Assembly: GCF_004115265.2 (NCBI RefSeq)
Contig: NC_046293.1
Coordinates: 24,810,173-24,874,172 of the forward strand
Origin: Rhinolophus ferrumequinum
Lineage: Eukaryota; Chordata; Mammalia; Chiroptera; Rhinolophidae
Direction of reading: 5' to 3'
DNA length: 64,000 nt
Both the position numbers and the translations under genes were made by a program. The notes below the pieces were generated by a model that had not been told where the DNA came from, ran no database searches, and was given only the letters and a program-made list of their open reading frames with translations. This document shows, one piece after another, positions 47,215 through 58,754 of this stretch (its first letter is position 1; every line of letters starts with the position of its first letter).

Positions 47215-47350
47215 TGATGCTTATGATCACAATAACTCTTATGGACTAATATATTTCTCATTTTATTGATTAGAAAACTAAAGCCCAAAAAACAATTTGT
47301 CCAAGAACCCACAGCCAGTAAGTAATAGAGCTAGGATTTTAATCTAAGAC
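47215..47350 (+). mobile_element. MIR-type SINE
   Basis: TTTATTGATTAGAAAACTAA, GTCCAAGAACCCACAGCCAG, TAGAGCTAGGATTTTAATC follow the MIR core. Confidence 0.7.
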
Positions 47351-47489
47351 CATCACTTCAGAACCAGTTCTATACTATTTAGTCATATTGCCTCACTTTG
47401 ATTTTCTTAATTTGGGCTGAAAGTCCAGAATTACAATGTTTTTGTTTGTAGAACCCTTAAAGAAAATAAAATTCAACCCTGTGATTTTA

Positions 47490-47760
47490 GGTAAAGTAAG
47501 GGAGCTCCAAAGGAGGCCCTTAATGACATCTCAGACCGTTCAAATCCTTCTGTTAAAAAAGATTTCTGGCCTTTTTGAGCCATGCTTTTGCTCAGGCCTG
47601 CTCCCTTTGGAGTATTCTTTCTCTTTTAATAACGACGTATTTTGAGCCACTCTGTTGCTCGGGCCTGCTCCTATCTCTTTGGAGTGTACTTTTGCTTCTA
47701 ATAAACTGTTCTTTCACTACTGTAAAAAACAAATTTCTTTTTCCATGCCTGAGCATGTAT
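47490..47760 (+). mobile_element. ERV LTR 3' part, family E
   Basis: TTTGAGCCATGCTTTTGCTC, then GGAGTGTACTTTTGCTTCTA and ATAAACTGTTCTTTCAC, as at 62165-62400. R-U5-like end of a class I LTR; remnant only. Confidence 0.55.
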
Positions 47761-47929
47761 CATAAAAGACTGAGTGAATTGCCCTAAATCACATGGAGGA
47801 GCCTAAATTAATTCAGATTCACCAATTCCTGATCTGGTGCTTTTTCTGTCATATTAGGTGACTGTACACTCTCAATTATTGCTTTCTTTACCTTGATCAA
47901 ACTCTACTTTAATAAATAATAGTGATGAT

Positions 47930-48140
47930 AATAATAATTAGTATTAGCTAACTTTTATTGAGTGTTACTATTTGGCAGACATTGTCCTGAGCATTGCATA
48001 TGCATTATCTCATCAGATCCTCTCAGCACCTTAGCAAGGAATGTTTTATTCTCCATCTATAGTTGAGTGACTTGCCCAAGATCACACAACTAATAAGTGG
48101 TTGAACCAGAATTTAAACCAGTTAGTCTGATTTCTGACTT
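47930..48140 (+). mobile_element. MIR-type SINE
   Basis: TTGAGTGTTACTATTTGGCA, CTCATCAGATCCTCTCAGCA, TGACTTGCCCAAGATCACAC. Confidence 0.8.
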
Positions 48141-49139
48141 TATGTCAGGAAAAGTAAAGAAAATCAAAATGCAGCCCACACTTATTGTTGAAAACAGGTG
48201 GGGATTGTAGATTAAAAGTGTTAATTGGGATGCAAGTAGGAGAAGATAGGAGAAATGGGAATAGAGAAAACCTGGCTATCTAGTAGAGTAAGACCTCTGG
48301 AAATAACGCCAATTCATTCTTATTTACTGCACATATATTTATTGAATGTCTACTTTCCTCGACAGTGGAGATGCTTAGAGGAAAAGACACAGTAGAGATA
48401 CTTAGATGAAAAGTCATGATTCCAGTCCTTAACAACTGTATTGTCTGGGAGGAACGTAGGCAAAACACAGTGTAATGCACTATGATAAGTGCTATAATGG
48501 ATGCCCCCTCGAGGCTCAGTGGGAGAAAGAAGAAGCATCAAAATCTATTTTGGAGAGTCAAGAAAGTCTTTGCAGTAGAAGTGACCTTTGAACTTAGTCT
48601 GTGCAAAGGCTCTGAGATGAAATGAGCTCATAGGAGAACTATGTCAATATCATTAGAACATTAACACTGATGAAGGAGGGAGGTAGGAAATGAGGCTGAA
48701 GAGGAATATGGGTGCCAAACTAAGAAAGTCCTTAAATTCCAGGTTAAAGAGTTTAGATTTTATCCTGAAGATTGGACAGGAAACTATTATATATTTCATA
48801 TGACATTTTGATTTTCCTGTGGGGGAGACAAGTTCTTATAATAGGTGGTATAAAATAATTAAAATGATAAAGTGCCTATTCTCAAAAAGCTTGAAAACTA
48901 TTTTGGCAATAGACAAGCTAATTCTTCTATAGCATTTGAAAATCTTATACTAGTTCGGCCAAAACAAAACAAAACAAAAAACAAAAACAAAAATTGATAG
49001 ATGCTGCCCTACTTAAACTTCTCAAAAACCTCCATGCCTTTCCACACGTAGTTCCTTCAGCCCTGAATGCCGGAATGCCTTACTGAAAATGTCTGCTTAA
49101 ACTCTGAAGGTATCTCCTCTGGGAACTCTATGTGTGCTC
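48141..49139. other. Mostly unassigned
   Basis: About 48600-48800 (AAATTCCAGGTTAAAGAG, TTTAGATTTTATCCTGAAG) may belong to the same old repeat as 36850-38680. No gene seen. Confidence 0.4.
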
Positions 49140-49325
49140 ACTTTTTGGCAGGCATTGTGTTGAGCACTTTAAACACATCATCTTATCAGATTCCTATGGC
49201 AAGTTAGATCAGTTTTTATTTCCAGTTGAGAAAACAAAAATTTAAGAAGGTTAAGTGACATGCTGAATGTCAGATAGCTAATAAGTAATGGAACCAGAGT
49301 GAACCCCGTTAGTCTGACTTTTGAC
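49140..49325 (+). mobile_element. MIR-type SINE
   Basis: GGCAGGCATTGTGTTGAGCA, CATCTTATCAGATTCC, AAGGTTAAGTGACATGC in MIR order. Confidence 0.75.
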
Positions 49326-49883
49326 TTTTGGTCAGTAAAGGCAAAGTTAGATGAAAAAAATTCAGTTCCTCTTAGAGCTGAAAACTGATGGAGAGTGTAG
49401 ATCACCTTCCTTGGGAGGAATTCTTTCTCCCTGGTTTGGTTTCCTATATCGCTGTGGATATAGTCTAATAGAAATCTACCTATATTTGTCTAATTAGACT
49501 ATGAATGACAAGACTTTGAATTACTTATTACTATGTTCATAATAGGTGCACATAATAGATGCTTAATAAATGTTTGTGAGGTGAATAAATGCATGTCTTC
49601 TTTCCACTCTGTCTACTGCTGAAAAACCTCTGAATGTTGTAGAGTTAGGTCCATGCACTAATAATCTTTGTTTTCTGAACAGTTTTTCTGGAACAGTAGA
49701 GCTAAGGAAGAGAAAAAAATTCTGTCTTTTCACATCCAATTGCCTTTGAGGAGCTGGGAAGAGAGCAATTCACGCTTGATTATCTTACATCAGATAAATT
49801 AGCAGCACCTGAATTGCTAGAAAATCGGGCGCTAGAGCTGTCTTTAGAGAGCTTTCAGCCGGCTTTGTCTCAGTTCAGAGGCC
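49326..49883 (+). promoter_or_regulatory. GDF3 upstream and 5' leader region
   Basis: Repeat-poor 550 bases before the GDF3 start codon. Holds a SOX-type CTTTGTT at 49666-49672. No TATA box is obvious, and the transcription start cannot be placed from sequence. Confidence 0.4.
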
Positions 49884-52800
49884 ATGCTTCCTTCCCTGCC
49901 GGTCTTGGCTCTTGGCCTCCTGTTAACTCTGGCCTTGGGCCAGACATTCCAATTTCAAGAACATGTCTTTCTCCAATTTTCGGGCTTAGACAAGATGCCT
50001 TCACCCCAGAAATTCCAACCTGTGCCTTATATCATGAAGAAAATTTTCCAGGATCGAGAGGCAGCAGCCACCACTGGAGTCTCCCAAGACTTATGCTCCG
50101 TTAAGGAGCTGGGAGTCCGTGGGAACATACTTCGACTTCTCCCTGATCAAGGTAAGGCTATTGGAATGTTTCCTAGAGACAAATCTGGCATTGGATGGTG
50201 TGGAGAAAGGAAAGAAGGGGCAGGAACTGTTACTGAGGGGTTCAAAGAAGGCCTTATGCTGGTATTTTATGTATTTTATCTCATTTAATCCCAACAACAA
50301 TCCTGGGAGGAAGGCTCACACAGTAGATACCCTGTAACCTATTCAAGATCATACAGCTAGTGTGCGAAGACAGTCAGGATGCAAAATAGGTTTTTTTCTG
50401 AACCAACAGCTTTGTGCTACTATGTCGGTGGGAGGAGTGAGGATGGAATTAGGGGTCAGTCTCCCACTCTCTAGCCCATAATTTGGGCATCGGTACCTTT
50501 TGGTGTGGCAAGCAGGGGATAAAAATTTTGCCCCTGAGTTTAACCTCTCTTCTCCATACCTCCCCACTACTTTTGTTGGATGGAAAAGGCTATTCTTGGT
50601 ATACGAATACTTGGCAATAATATATGCCATTGTCATACTCTTTATATAAAGGTCTGAGTGAATACTATTTAATAATTTGCCAAACTGACCACGCAACAGA
50701 ATTACCAAGGTCACCTGGTAAAAGTTGATTCTTCAGACCTGCTCCTGCCTTTTACTCTACCACCCAATTCTTATTTAAAGTCAGAGATGGGTGTTGTAAT
50801 CTGCATTTCTATATAGCCTCCTAGGGGGTTCAGAGGCAGAATTGAGAGTGCTGGTTGGTTAGTTTCATAGTAATTGGAAATTAAGTTTAAATACTTATTT
50901 GTCCAAGAACCATTTATTTGGTACGTACTGTGTGCTGTGAACTGTGTATGGCCATGAGAATATAGAGATTAAAGATAAAACTCTGCTTTTTAAGAGTTTA
51001 TAGAAGGGAGATAGACGAACAGATGAGTTCCATATATACATCGTACTAAGTATTATGTTAGAGGCTCAGGGCCTTGGGAGTGGGGGTTCAGGGAAATTTT
51101 CTGGAGGAAGGTTAAGAGGTAAGGGAAGCTAGTTTAAAGGGTTTTCCATGGAGAGAGTAGAAAACAACTGAGGTTACTTCCCTCCCTCCCTAATGGAAAA
51201 ACCTTGGTTTTTGTGATGATCATAATCCTAACAAATGATGGGGGTCGGCGGGGGTGGGGGGGTGGGGGGGGCGGGGGAGGTGAGAACATAATCTCACCTT
51301 CATTCTTCCCTAACCTTTCCCCTAGAGAAAAAACATCATTAATAGTTGATGTATATTATTCCAGACTTGTCTTCTTTGTGTACATATAAATTTGTAACGT
51401 TTTTTAAAAAATGGGATCATGCTATACATTCCTTTAGTATTACGAACATCTTGTACAGTCAACACAAATAGTCAATGTATGCTCATTTTAATAGTTCCAT
51501 GATGTTCCATTGTATAGACATGCTATAATTTTTGTACTTGATGCTCTTTGATGGGCATAGACATATAATAAATAGTGCAGCTTCACATCCATTTTTTTAT
51601 GTGTGTGTGCATTTTTTCTATTATTTCCCTAGGATAAATTCTTAGAAGGGGATTATTGGATCAAAGAGTGGCACATTTATACTTTTGATATATAGCAAAT
51701 ATCCTCCAACATTTATACCCCACCATGAATGTATGAGAATTCTCATTTACCCACAACTGACAGCAATATTTTTAAAAATAGAAACTTATTGAAGTATAAC
51801 ACACATTAAGAAAAGTGCGTAAATCATAGAGCACAGTGCAAGAAATTTTCACAGAATAACCAGCACCAGATCAAGAAACAACATGACCAACACCCCGGAG
51901 AATTCTTCATGTCCCCTTCTGGTTAATCACTACTTTTTTAAAAGGGTAACTTCCATCCTGACATCTAACATTACATATTAGTTTTGCCTGTTTTTGACCT
52001 TCATATAAGTGGAAATGTGGAATGTATCCTTTTTTGTGTCTGCTTTCACTCAGCATTACATATGTGAGATTTACCCATGTTGTGTGTGTCTTTGTAGTTC
52101 ATTCTTATTGCTGCATAGTATTTCATTCTAGTATTATAGGTATGACAAAGTATTTACTTATCCATGTTACACTGGATGCCTACTAAATAACAACACTTAT
52201 TAGGTTGGTGCAAAAGTAATTGCAGTTTAAAAGGTTAAAAAAAAATTGCAAAAACTGCAATTACTTTTGCACCAATCTAATAGTTTTTAATTTTTGTTAA
52301 TCTGGTAGCAAAACATGATCTCATTGTTTTAATTTTAATTTTTTAACAAGGTAGAATGATGAATTTTCAAATGGATAATGAATCATTCATCTTTATTTTT
52401 CAAATAGTTGCCTATACATTATGACCCTTTTCCTATTGAGGATTCTTCTTTTTCTTAATGACTTGTATGGCCTCTTATCATGGGAAAAGCTCTGTATAGT
52501 CATGGGTTTTAACTCATTATGCACATGACAAGTACTCTTGGTTATTCTTTGTACTTTTAGTTTTGTTAATGGTGTTCTTTTGAATATAGAAGTTTTTCAT
52601 TTTCCTGCTTTCAAATCTGTTCATATTTTCCATTCCAGCTTTTGAGTTTTGTTTTCATGCCTAAGGAATGTGCTTTAGAAGTGTGAGTAAAAAGGAAGAC
52701 CAGTATATTCGAATTAGAACAGTAAATAGGAGAAATCAACAGTTCAAAGAGGTTGAGAAAGATAAGTACTGTGATGACATCCTTGCATCTGACAACCTTT

Positions 52801-55800
52801 AAGAAAGATGTTTCCCTGGAGTAGAAAGGGTGAAAGAGTTGGGAAATAACAGAAGGGTATAAGGTAAGAAGTAGAGACAACAAATGTAGACTGATTTTTT
52901 AAAAAACATGGTCAATGAAAAGAAAGGGAGAGATGATAAGGTAGGCTTGAAGAGAAACTAGGTAATTTTAAATGCTTTTTAATTTTGTTATTTTTTTAAA
53001 TGAGACTGGAAAGTGAAGAGGCATTGTGGTGAGATGGTTAGAATGTTTGGGTTTCTGTTCTAATTTCTCCACAAACTGAATCACCTTAGAATATTCCTAC
53101 TTAGGGTGGAGCCACCTTACCAAAAAAAATGATGGCGTTAGGCCAAAGACGTTATTTGTGGAGAGGGAGAAATTGAAGATACCAAAAAAAAAAAAGTAAA
53201 AGTATACTCTATTGGGTCTTTTCCTAGAGGAATAGGTGAGGTTTGAAAATACAGGCAGCAAAGTTAGCTTTGAAAACAGGGAGAGTACATCTACAACTTC
53301 AAAAGATAGAGAGAAGGGGGTGAAACTGAAGAATCACATTGCACCTCACGATTTAGTGAGGTGGGAGACAGATCATCAGAAATACAGCACTAGACATTGT
53401 TGACATTGACAACTGTGGGTTTTAGATAAGGAATTACCTAAGGATAAAAAATAAGGGATTTCTGGAGGACCAGTCTTGGCTGGACAGGAGTTTGTTTGTT
53501 TTTTATTAGTTTCATGTGTGCAAAACAACACAGTGATTAGACATTTATATATCTCACAAAGTGATAACTCCAATAAGTCTATTACCCATCAGACTTTGAA
53601 CATAAAATATTATTGACTATATTCCCTCTGCTGTACTTTATATCCCCATGACTATTTTTTAAAAATTATAGTTACATTCAATATTATTTTATATTAGTTT
53701 CAGGTGTACAGTGTAGTGATTAGACATTTATATAATTTATGAAATTATCCCCCAATAAGTCTAGTACCCATCTGACACTGTACATAGTTTTTACAATATT
53801 ATTGAGTATATTTCCCATACTTTACATCCCATACTTTACATTTCCCATACATACATACTTTACAAAATAGTTATTTTGTAACTACCAGTTTGTACTTCTT
53901 AAACCCTTCACCTTTCTCACACAGCCTCCCAATCTCCTTCCCATCTAGTAACCATCAGAGTTTGTTCTGAAGTCAGTCTAAGTGGTTGCATTTTGGCCAG
54001 CAACACCTGATAGCCCAGGATGTTCTTAAACATTTTTGTTCCATAGGTCCCTTTGGCAATTCTGTTGAAGCGATGGACCCCTCCGCAGAATAATGGTTTA
54101 TATGCCTCAAATAAAATATTTAGAATTTCAAAAGAAATTAATTAAACATTGAAATACATTTATAAAAAATTTTAAAAACAATTGTGTATATAGTAACATA
54201 TATGATGCTTATTAATGTAACAAATAACAAGACTTAGGGAAGGGACTATAACTATCATAAATTCAAGTAGTGTGAGCATAAGTGTTATTTATTTATTTTT
54301 TTAAAGATTTTATTGGGGAAGGGGAACAGGACTTTATTGGGGAAGGGGAACAGTGTGTACTTCCAGGACTTTTTTCCAAGTCAATTTGTTGTCCTTTCAG
54401 TCTTAGTTGTGGAGGGTGCTGTTCAGCTTCAAGTTGTTGTCCTTTCAGTCTTAGTTGTGTCGGGCGCAGCTCAGCTCCAGGTCCAGTTGCTGTTACTAGT
54501 TGCAGGGGGCACAGCCCACCATCTCTTGCGGGAGTCGAACTGGCAACCTTGTGGTTGAGAGGATGCGCTCCAACCAACTGAGCCATCTGGGAGCTCAGCA
54601 GCAGTTCAGCTCAAGGTGCTGCGTTCAATCTTAGCTGCAAGGGGCGCTGCCTACCATCCCTTGAGGGACTCGAGGAATTGAACTGGCAACCTTGTGGTTG
54701 AGAGCCCATTGGCCCATGTGGGAATCGAACCGGCAGCTTTGGAGTTAGGAGCACGAAGCACCAACCGCCTGAGCCACCGGGCCGGCCGCCATAAGTGTTT
54801 TAAGATATTTGCAACAACTTAATACATGAGCGTACCTACAATTTTTACTGTCATGTTTAGTGTCATGGCTCTGATAATATTGAGATTCATTACCTATATT
54901 CATAATTGAAAGAAATATTAAATTTAGAGTTTAGAAAAAATAAAGATGTAATTATTTTTCCCATTCATGATCATGGGCCTTGTAAATTCTGTCCAGGACC
55001 CCTTGGGGATCTGCGGAGGTGAAGATAAGAATCCCTGGCCTTGTGTTCGCTTTGGTAGTGCATATACTAAAAATTGGAAATATACAGAGAAGATTAGCAT
55101 GGCTGCTGTGCAAGGAAGACATACAAATTTGTGAAGCATTTCATATTTGTAAGGGGATTAAGAAACACAAAGTTCCAGTTATAAAATTAGACAAGGGGAT
55201 GTGAAGTACAGCACAGCGAATATAGTCAATAATATCGTAATAACTATGTATGATGTAAGATGGGTACTTATGGTGGTGGTCATTTCATAAGGTTTATAAA
55301 TGTCTACTCACTATGTTGTACAACTGACTAATATAGTTTTGTATGTCAGCTATAATTAAAAAATCAATTTTTAAAAAGAACCTCTGGCTTTAAAGGAGAA
55401 GTGAGATGAATCCTCTGAAATGGCAGGGTTTGAGTATAACTGATTATTTTCTGCCCTTGTTTTGTATATGTGGATATACAGATTACATGTGACATTTATA
55501 TCATATAGATAAAAATGAAGTAAAATATGTTTATTTTTTATAAATAAATGTGATGCTTACTTCTCTGTTCCCATCTAGGTTTCGTTCTTTACTCCAACAA
55601 TCTTCCCAAGGACTCCTCTTGCCTACAGAAGCTCCTCTACTTTAATCTGTCTGCAGTCAAAGATACGGAGCAGTTAACAATGGCCCTTCTGGGTCTGGAC
55701 TTGGGGCCCAACACTTACTATAACCTGGGACCAGAACTGGAATTATCTCTGTGCCTGGTTCAGGAGCCTCATATGTGGAGCCGGTCCATCCCTAAACCAG

Positions 55801-56405
55801 GTAAAATGTTTGTATTGCAGTCAGTACCTTGGCCTCAGGGTGTCCTTTACTTCAACCTGCTGGATGTGGCTAAGGTTTGGAATAATAACCCCCAGAAGAA
55901 CTTAGGTTTGTTCCTAGAGATACTGGTCAAAGGAGACAGAGACCCTGGGGTGAATTTTCAGCTTGAGGCCACCTGTGCCAGACTGAGCCGTCTTCATGCT
56001 TCCCTGCTGGTGGTAACCCTTAATCCGGAGCAGTGCCACTCTTCTTCCCGAAGAAGGAGGGCAGCCATCCCTGCCCCTAACGCTTCTTGCAAAAACCTCT
56101 GCCATCCTCACCAGCTATTCATCAACTTCCGGGACCTGGGTTGGCACAAGTGGATCATTGCCCCCAGAGGGTTCATGGCAAATTACTGCCACGGACATTG
56201 TCCTTTCTCAATGACCACCGCCCTCAACAGCTCCAATTATGCTTTCATGCAAGCACTGATGCATGTAGTTGACCCAACGATTCCCCAGGCTGTCTGTATT
56301 CCCACCAAACTGTCCCCCATTTCCATGCTATATCAGGACAATGATGACAATGTCATTCTACGACATTATGAAGACATGGTAGTTGATGAATGTGGGTGTG
56401 GGTAA
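49884..56405 (+). CDS. GDF3: GDF3, TGF-beta family ligand, two exons
   Basis: Secreted Nodal-like TGF-beta ligand of early embryo and pluripotent cells. Exon 1 is 49884-50151 (donor GTAAGG); exon 2 is 55579-56405 (acceptor CCATCTAG). Together they give 364 residues, the human length. The start is chosen because [20 protein letters not shown] is a signal peptide. The prodomain has FNLLDVAK and [12 protein letters not shown] furin-type RRRR site at 247-250 releases a 114-residue mature domain with cysteines in SCKNLC, YCHGHC, AVCIP and ECGCG. As in human GDF3, one cysteine replaces the usual CC pair (VCIP), so the classic interchain disulfide is absent. Odd points: the conserved Glu in CHGEC is His, and N-A-S at 257 is an added glycosylation site. 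Neighbours DPPA3 and APOBEC1 fit conserved order. AATAAA at 56453 ends the transcript. Confidence 0.98.
50240..50395 (+). mobile_element. MIR-type SINE in GDF3 intron
   Basis: CTCATTTAATCCCAACAACA, CCTGGGAGGAAGG, CAAGATCATACAGCTAGTG follow the MIR core. Confidence 0.8.
51240..51281. repeat. G-rich run
   Basis: GGGGTGGGGGGGTGGGGGGG type; several G-tracts with short gaps, on the coding strand of GDF3 intron 1. Confidence 0.9.
51310..52170 (-). mobile_element. Old LINE-1 3' UTR pieces, reverse
   Basis: Two old L1-type segments: 51310-51760 and 51770-52170 (AGAAACTTATTGAAGTATAA, TTTCACAGAATAACCAGCAC, TTCATTCTTATTGCTGCATAG). Confidence 0.6.
52200..52280. mobile_element. MADE1 mariner MITE (hairpin)
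   Basis: TTAGGTTGGTGCAAAAGTAA at the left and TTACTTTTGCACCAATCTAA at the right, 81 bases, with TA on each side: a full-length MADE1, derived from a Hsmar1-type mariner. Folds into a near-perfect hairpin. Confidence 0.96.
53500..53965 (-). mobile_element. LINE-1 3' UTR, partly doubled
   Basis: TTAGTTTCATGTGTGCAAAAC followed after about 190 bases by a similar TTAGTTTCAGGTGTACAG, each continuing with TGATTAGACATTTATATA. Second L1 subfamily of the window. Confidence 0.75.
54296..54789 (-). mobile_element. Dimeric Rhin-1-like SINE in GDF3 intron
   Basis: TTTAAAGATTTTATTGGGG, two reversed tRNA units, head CCTGAGCCACCGGGCCGGCC. Flanks CATAAGTGTT on both sides. Contains the duplicated CTTTATTGGGGAAGGGG tail motif. 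Open frames inside are artefacts. Confidence 0.94.
55043..55148 (+). pseudogene. U6 snRNA part of a U6/LINE-1 chimera
   Basis: About 106 bases alignable to U6 along its length: GTGTTCGCTTTGGTAGTGCA, ACAGAGAAGATTAGCATGG and AAATTTGTGAAGCATTTCATA. It is continuous with LINE-1 3' sequence from 55149. Confidence 0.93.
55149..55377 (+). mobile_element. LINE-1 3' end joined to U6
   Basis: GGGGATGTGAAGTACAGCAC, TATGTATGATGTAAGATGGG, TATGTTGTACAACTGACTAA and TCAGCTATAATTAAAAAATC belong to the L1 3' UTR type seen elsewhere in the window. The bases on each side of the whole 55043-55377 unit (AAGAATCCCTGGCCTT and AAGAACCTCTGGCTTT) form one imperfect target duplication. Confidence 0.82.
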
Positions 56406-56452
56406 GCTGTCAGAAAAGGGAATCGAAGGAGTATTCTTAAGGTAAAGCTTTT

Positions 56453-56458
56453 AATAAA
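56453..56458 (+). terminator. GDF3 poly(A) signal
   Basis: AATAAA 48 bases after the GDF3 stop codon, implying a very short 3' UTR, as in the human gene. Confidence 0.8.
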
Positions 56459-56565
56459 ACTATCTATCTGGTTTATGACCTGTTGGATCTGAAATATCAA
56501 TATATTTATATTTATAATTTGTCTTCCTGGAAAATCCTTCATGATCGATGATGTCCCTAATTACA

Positions 56566-56612
56566 CACACTAACACACACTAACACACACACACACACAC
56601 ACCACACACACA
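56566..56612. repeat. (CA)n microsatellite
   Basis: Interrupted CACACA run with TAACACAC units. Confidence 0.95.
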
Positions 56613-57389
56613 AAACCTTAATGATCATAGAAATTATTTTTCATCTGACCAACATCTACATAGTTAATTTAATGGCTGTATTATATATGATTATTTAGAT
56701 ACATAATTTATGTAAGAAAATGTTTATCATTGGCCATTGTATTGTTTGCACTTCCGTGGTGGAGTAGTGTTGTCCATATCTCCTTAGAAAAATTTCAGAC
56801 ATGGAATTAAAGTGTTAAAAGTGTAAGCTGACTCTCTTATTTGTCTAGCTAGGACTTCAGTGTCTGGCAGTGGTGAATATGGGCAATTTGTAAGGAGAAT
56901 GCCTTACAAATTGAGGCTACAGAGATTGTAGCAACTCTGAATACACATTCTTGAACACAAAATTAATCTTTAAAAAGCGCTTGCCTTGTTAAATGCATCA
57001 TTTTTTAGTGTTTTTTTCTTTTAGTTTACAAAATATCGCTTATAGAATATTAAAACATAGAAATACATAAAGCCGATCATGAAAGTTCTCACATAATCCC
57101 ACTCCCTTACAAAGCCACTGATAACAAGGTGGTGCTACTTCTCCATTATTGCAAGTGTGTATCAAAAGCTCAACGGATCACAATTCCTGATCACAATTCC
57201 TGCATTGCTAACTTGACTTCTAAATTGAACTGTATTGTTACCGACAGATTTCCTTACTCTAACAAATCGATTTTAATTTGGGGTCTGTGTTTAATACATT
57301 CGTGGTATTTAATGGCAGGCCTGCCCACTCACGGGCCAGTTTGATTTGAAATTTCACCATCAATTCAATTCAACTGGACATTTATTATT
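56613..57389. other. Unassigned intergenic stretch
   Basis: AT-rich; no gene or repeat recognised. Confidence 0.4.
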
Positions 57390-57577
57390 TTTTTTTAAAG
57401 TTTTTATTGGTGAATATTGGGGAACCGTGTGTTTTTCCAGGACTCATGAGCTCCATGTCAAGTCATTGTTTTCAATTTAGTTGTGGACGGCACAGCTCAC
57501 TGCCTCATGTGGGAATTGAACCAGCGACTTTGGTGTTATGAGCACTGTGCTCTAATCCCTGAACCAACCGGCCACCC
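57390..57577 (-). mobile_element. Monomeric tRNA SINE
   Basis: Poly(T), TTTTTATTGGTGAATATTGG, reversed B-box GGGAATTGAACCAGC. Direct repeat CAACTGGACATTTATT on both sides. Confidence 0.9.
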
Positions 57578-58304
57578 AACTGGACATTTATTGAATGCTT
57601 TGAAAGGTATTAAAGAAAGAAGGCACAGATTCTGCCTCAGGAGAGTTTGTTGCAAAATGACACATCCCCAAATCAGGTCAGGCCTAAATTTTGTTGCTTT
57701 AAAGTAAGAAGTGAGGCATAAATATCAGGACACTAAAGATTGTTTTCTCACCCCTTTATTTTCTACTCAAAACAGTATGAAGCACTTCAACTATTATCAT
57801 AAAGGTTTCTGTGCTTTGCTTGTGAGTAGAATACTTGGAGCTCATGTTTAAGATCTGAATCTTGATTTTTGAGGAGCGTGTGACCAAAGAGAGGCATTTG
57901 CTTTAATAGGAAGGGCAAAGATCTGTTGCTTTTGTTAGAAACAAGTCAGAAAACGCAGGAGAAGGAGGAGGGGTGGCAGGAGGTCCACAGTGCCTACAGG
58001 AAAAGCTCATAGCTTTGATAACCGCCTCCAGCCACACACCTGTTTTTACAACAAGAGATGACAAGAGGTGGTCTGGAGCAAGATAAGGATCTGAATCAAC
58101 AGACCGCCACCCATCTTAGGAGGTCATACCTTCCTGTGAAAGAGCATGCACCACCTTTTCCCACCAAATCAATAGGTAACTCCCTCACCCCACCCAGATT
58201 TTTCAGCAAGAAGAACTGAGACTCCCGAGACACTTTTATCACCTTTTTTGGGGCAGAAATGATTGGCAGTGATTACATGCAACCATAAATACTTTCCCTA
58301 ATTT
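57578..58304. other. Unassigned intergenic stretch
   Basis: No gene or clear repeat recognised. Confidence 0.4.
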
Positions 58305-58457
58305 TTTGTTTTGTAAAGATTTTATTGGGGAAGGGGAACAGTGTGTATTTCCAGGACTTTATTGGGGAACAGTGGTTTTCCCAGGCCCATGTGGGAATGG
58401 AACTGGCAACCCTGTTGCTCAGAGCTCACGCTCTAACCAACTGATCCGGCTGCCCCT
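58305..58457 (-). mobile_element. Short tRNA SINE
   Basis: TAAAGATTTTATTGGGGAAG, reversed B-box GGGAATGGAACTGG, A-box CCAACTGATCC. Flanks TTCCCTAATTTTT and TTTTCCCTAAATTT. Confidence 0.88.
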
Positions 58458-58754
58458 TTTCCCTAAATTTAAGTGGTTTAAATGGGCAGATAATCTTCTA
58501 TCACCCTTTCTTGTGGGTTTAATTGTTTACTTAGCAAGTTTAAGTATCGAGCTGGTACATTATTTTTGGACAAAAATTTATCACGAATTTTGCAACCATT
58601 ACTTTTGCCATGTTGGAATAATGTAGGATTTATCTTTCTGAGTTAGAAAATAAAATTTAAAAACCAGTATCACTTACAATCAAAACCATCTTCGTGTCCT
58701 TTGAATAAGTAATTGACTTTATAGACAAGATCCAAAAAACATTAACCACAAAAA

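Larger units (their letters stand above)
50152..55578 (+). other. GDF3 intron 1, repeat-filled
   Basis: 5.4 kb. Contains a MIR (50240-50395), a G-rich run (51240-51280), reverse LINE-1 pieces, MADE1 (52200-52280), a dimeric SINE and a U6/LINE-1 chimera. No other gene recognised; 52283-53500 is otherwise unassigned. Confidence 0.85.

Noticed and set aside
49666-49672. SOX-type CTTTGTT before GDF3 as an OCT4/SOX2 composite site
   Set aside because: No OCT half-site at the right spacing was found; a single 7-mer is too weak to call as a pluripotency element.
55680-56405. Single 241-residue gene starting at the internal ATG 55680
   Set aside because: The ATG is an internal codon of GDF3 exon 2. 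A clean acceptor at 55578/55579 and exon 1 with signal peptide give the full 364-residue protein.
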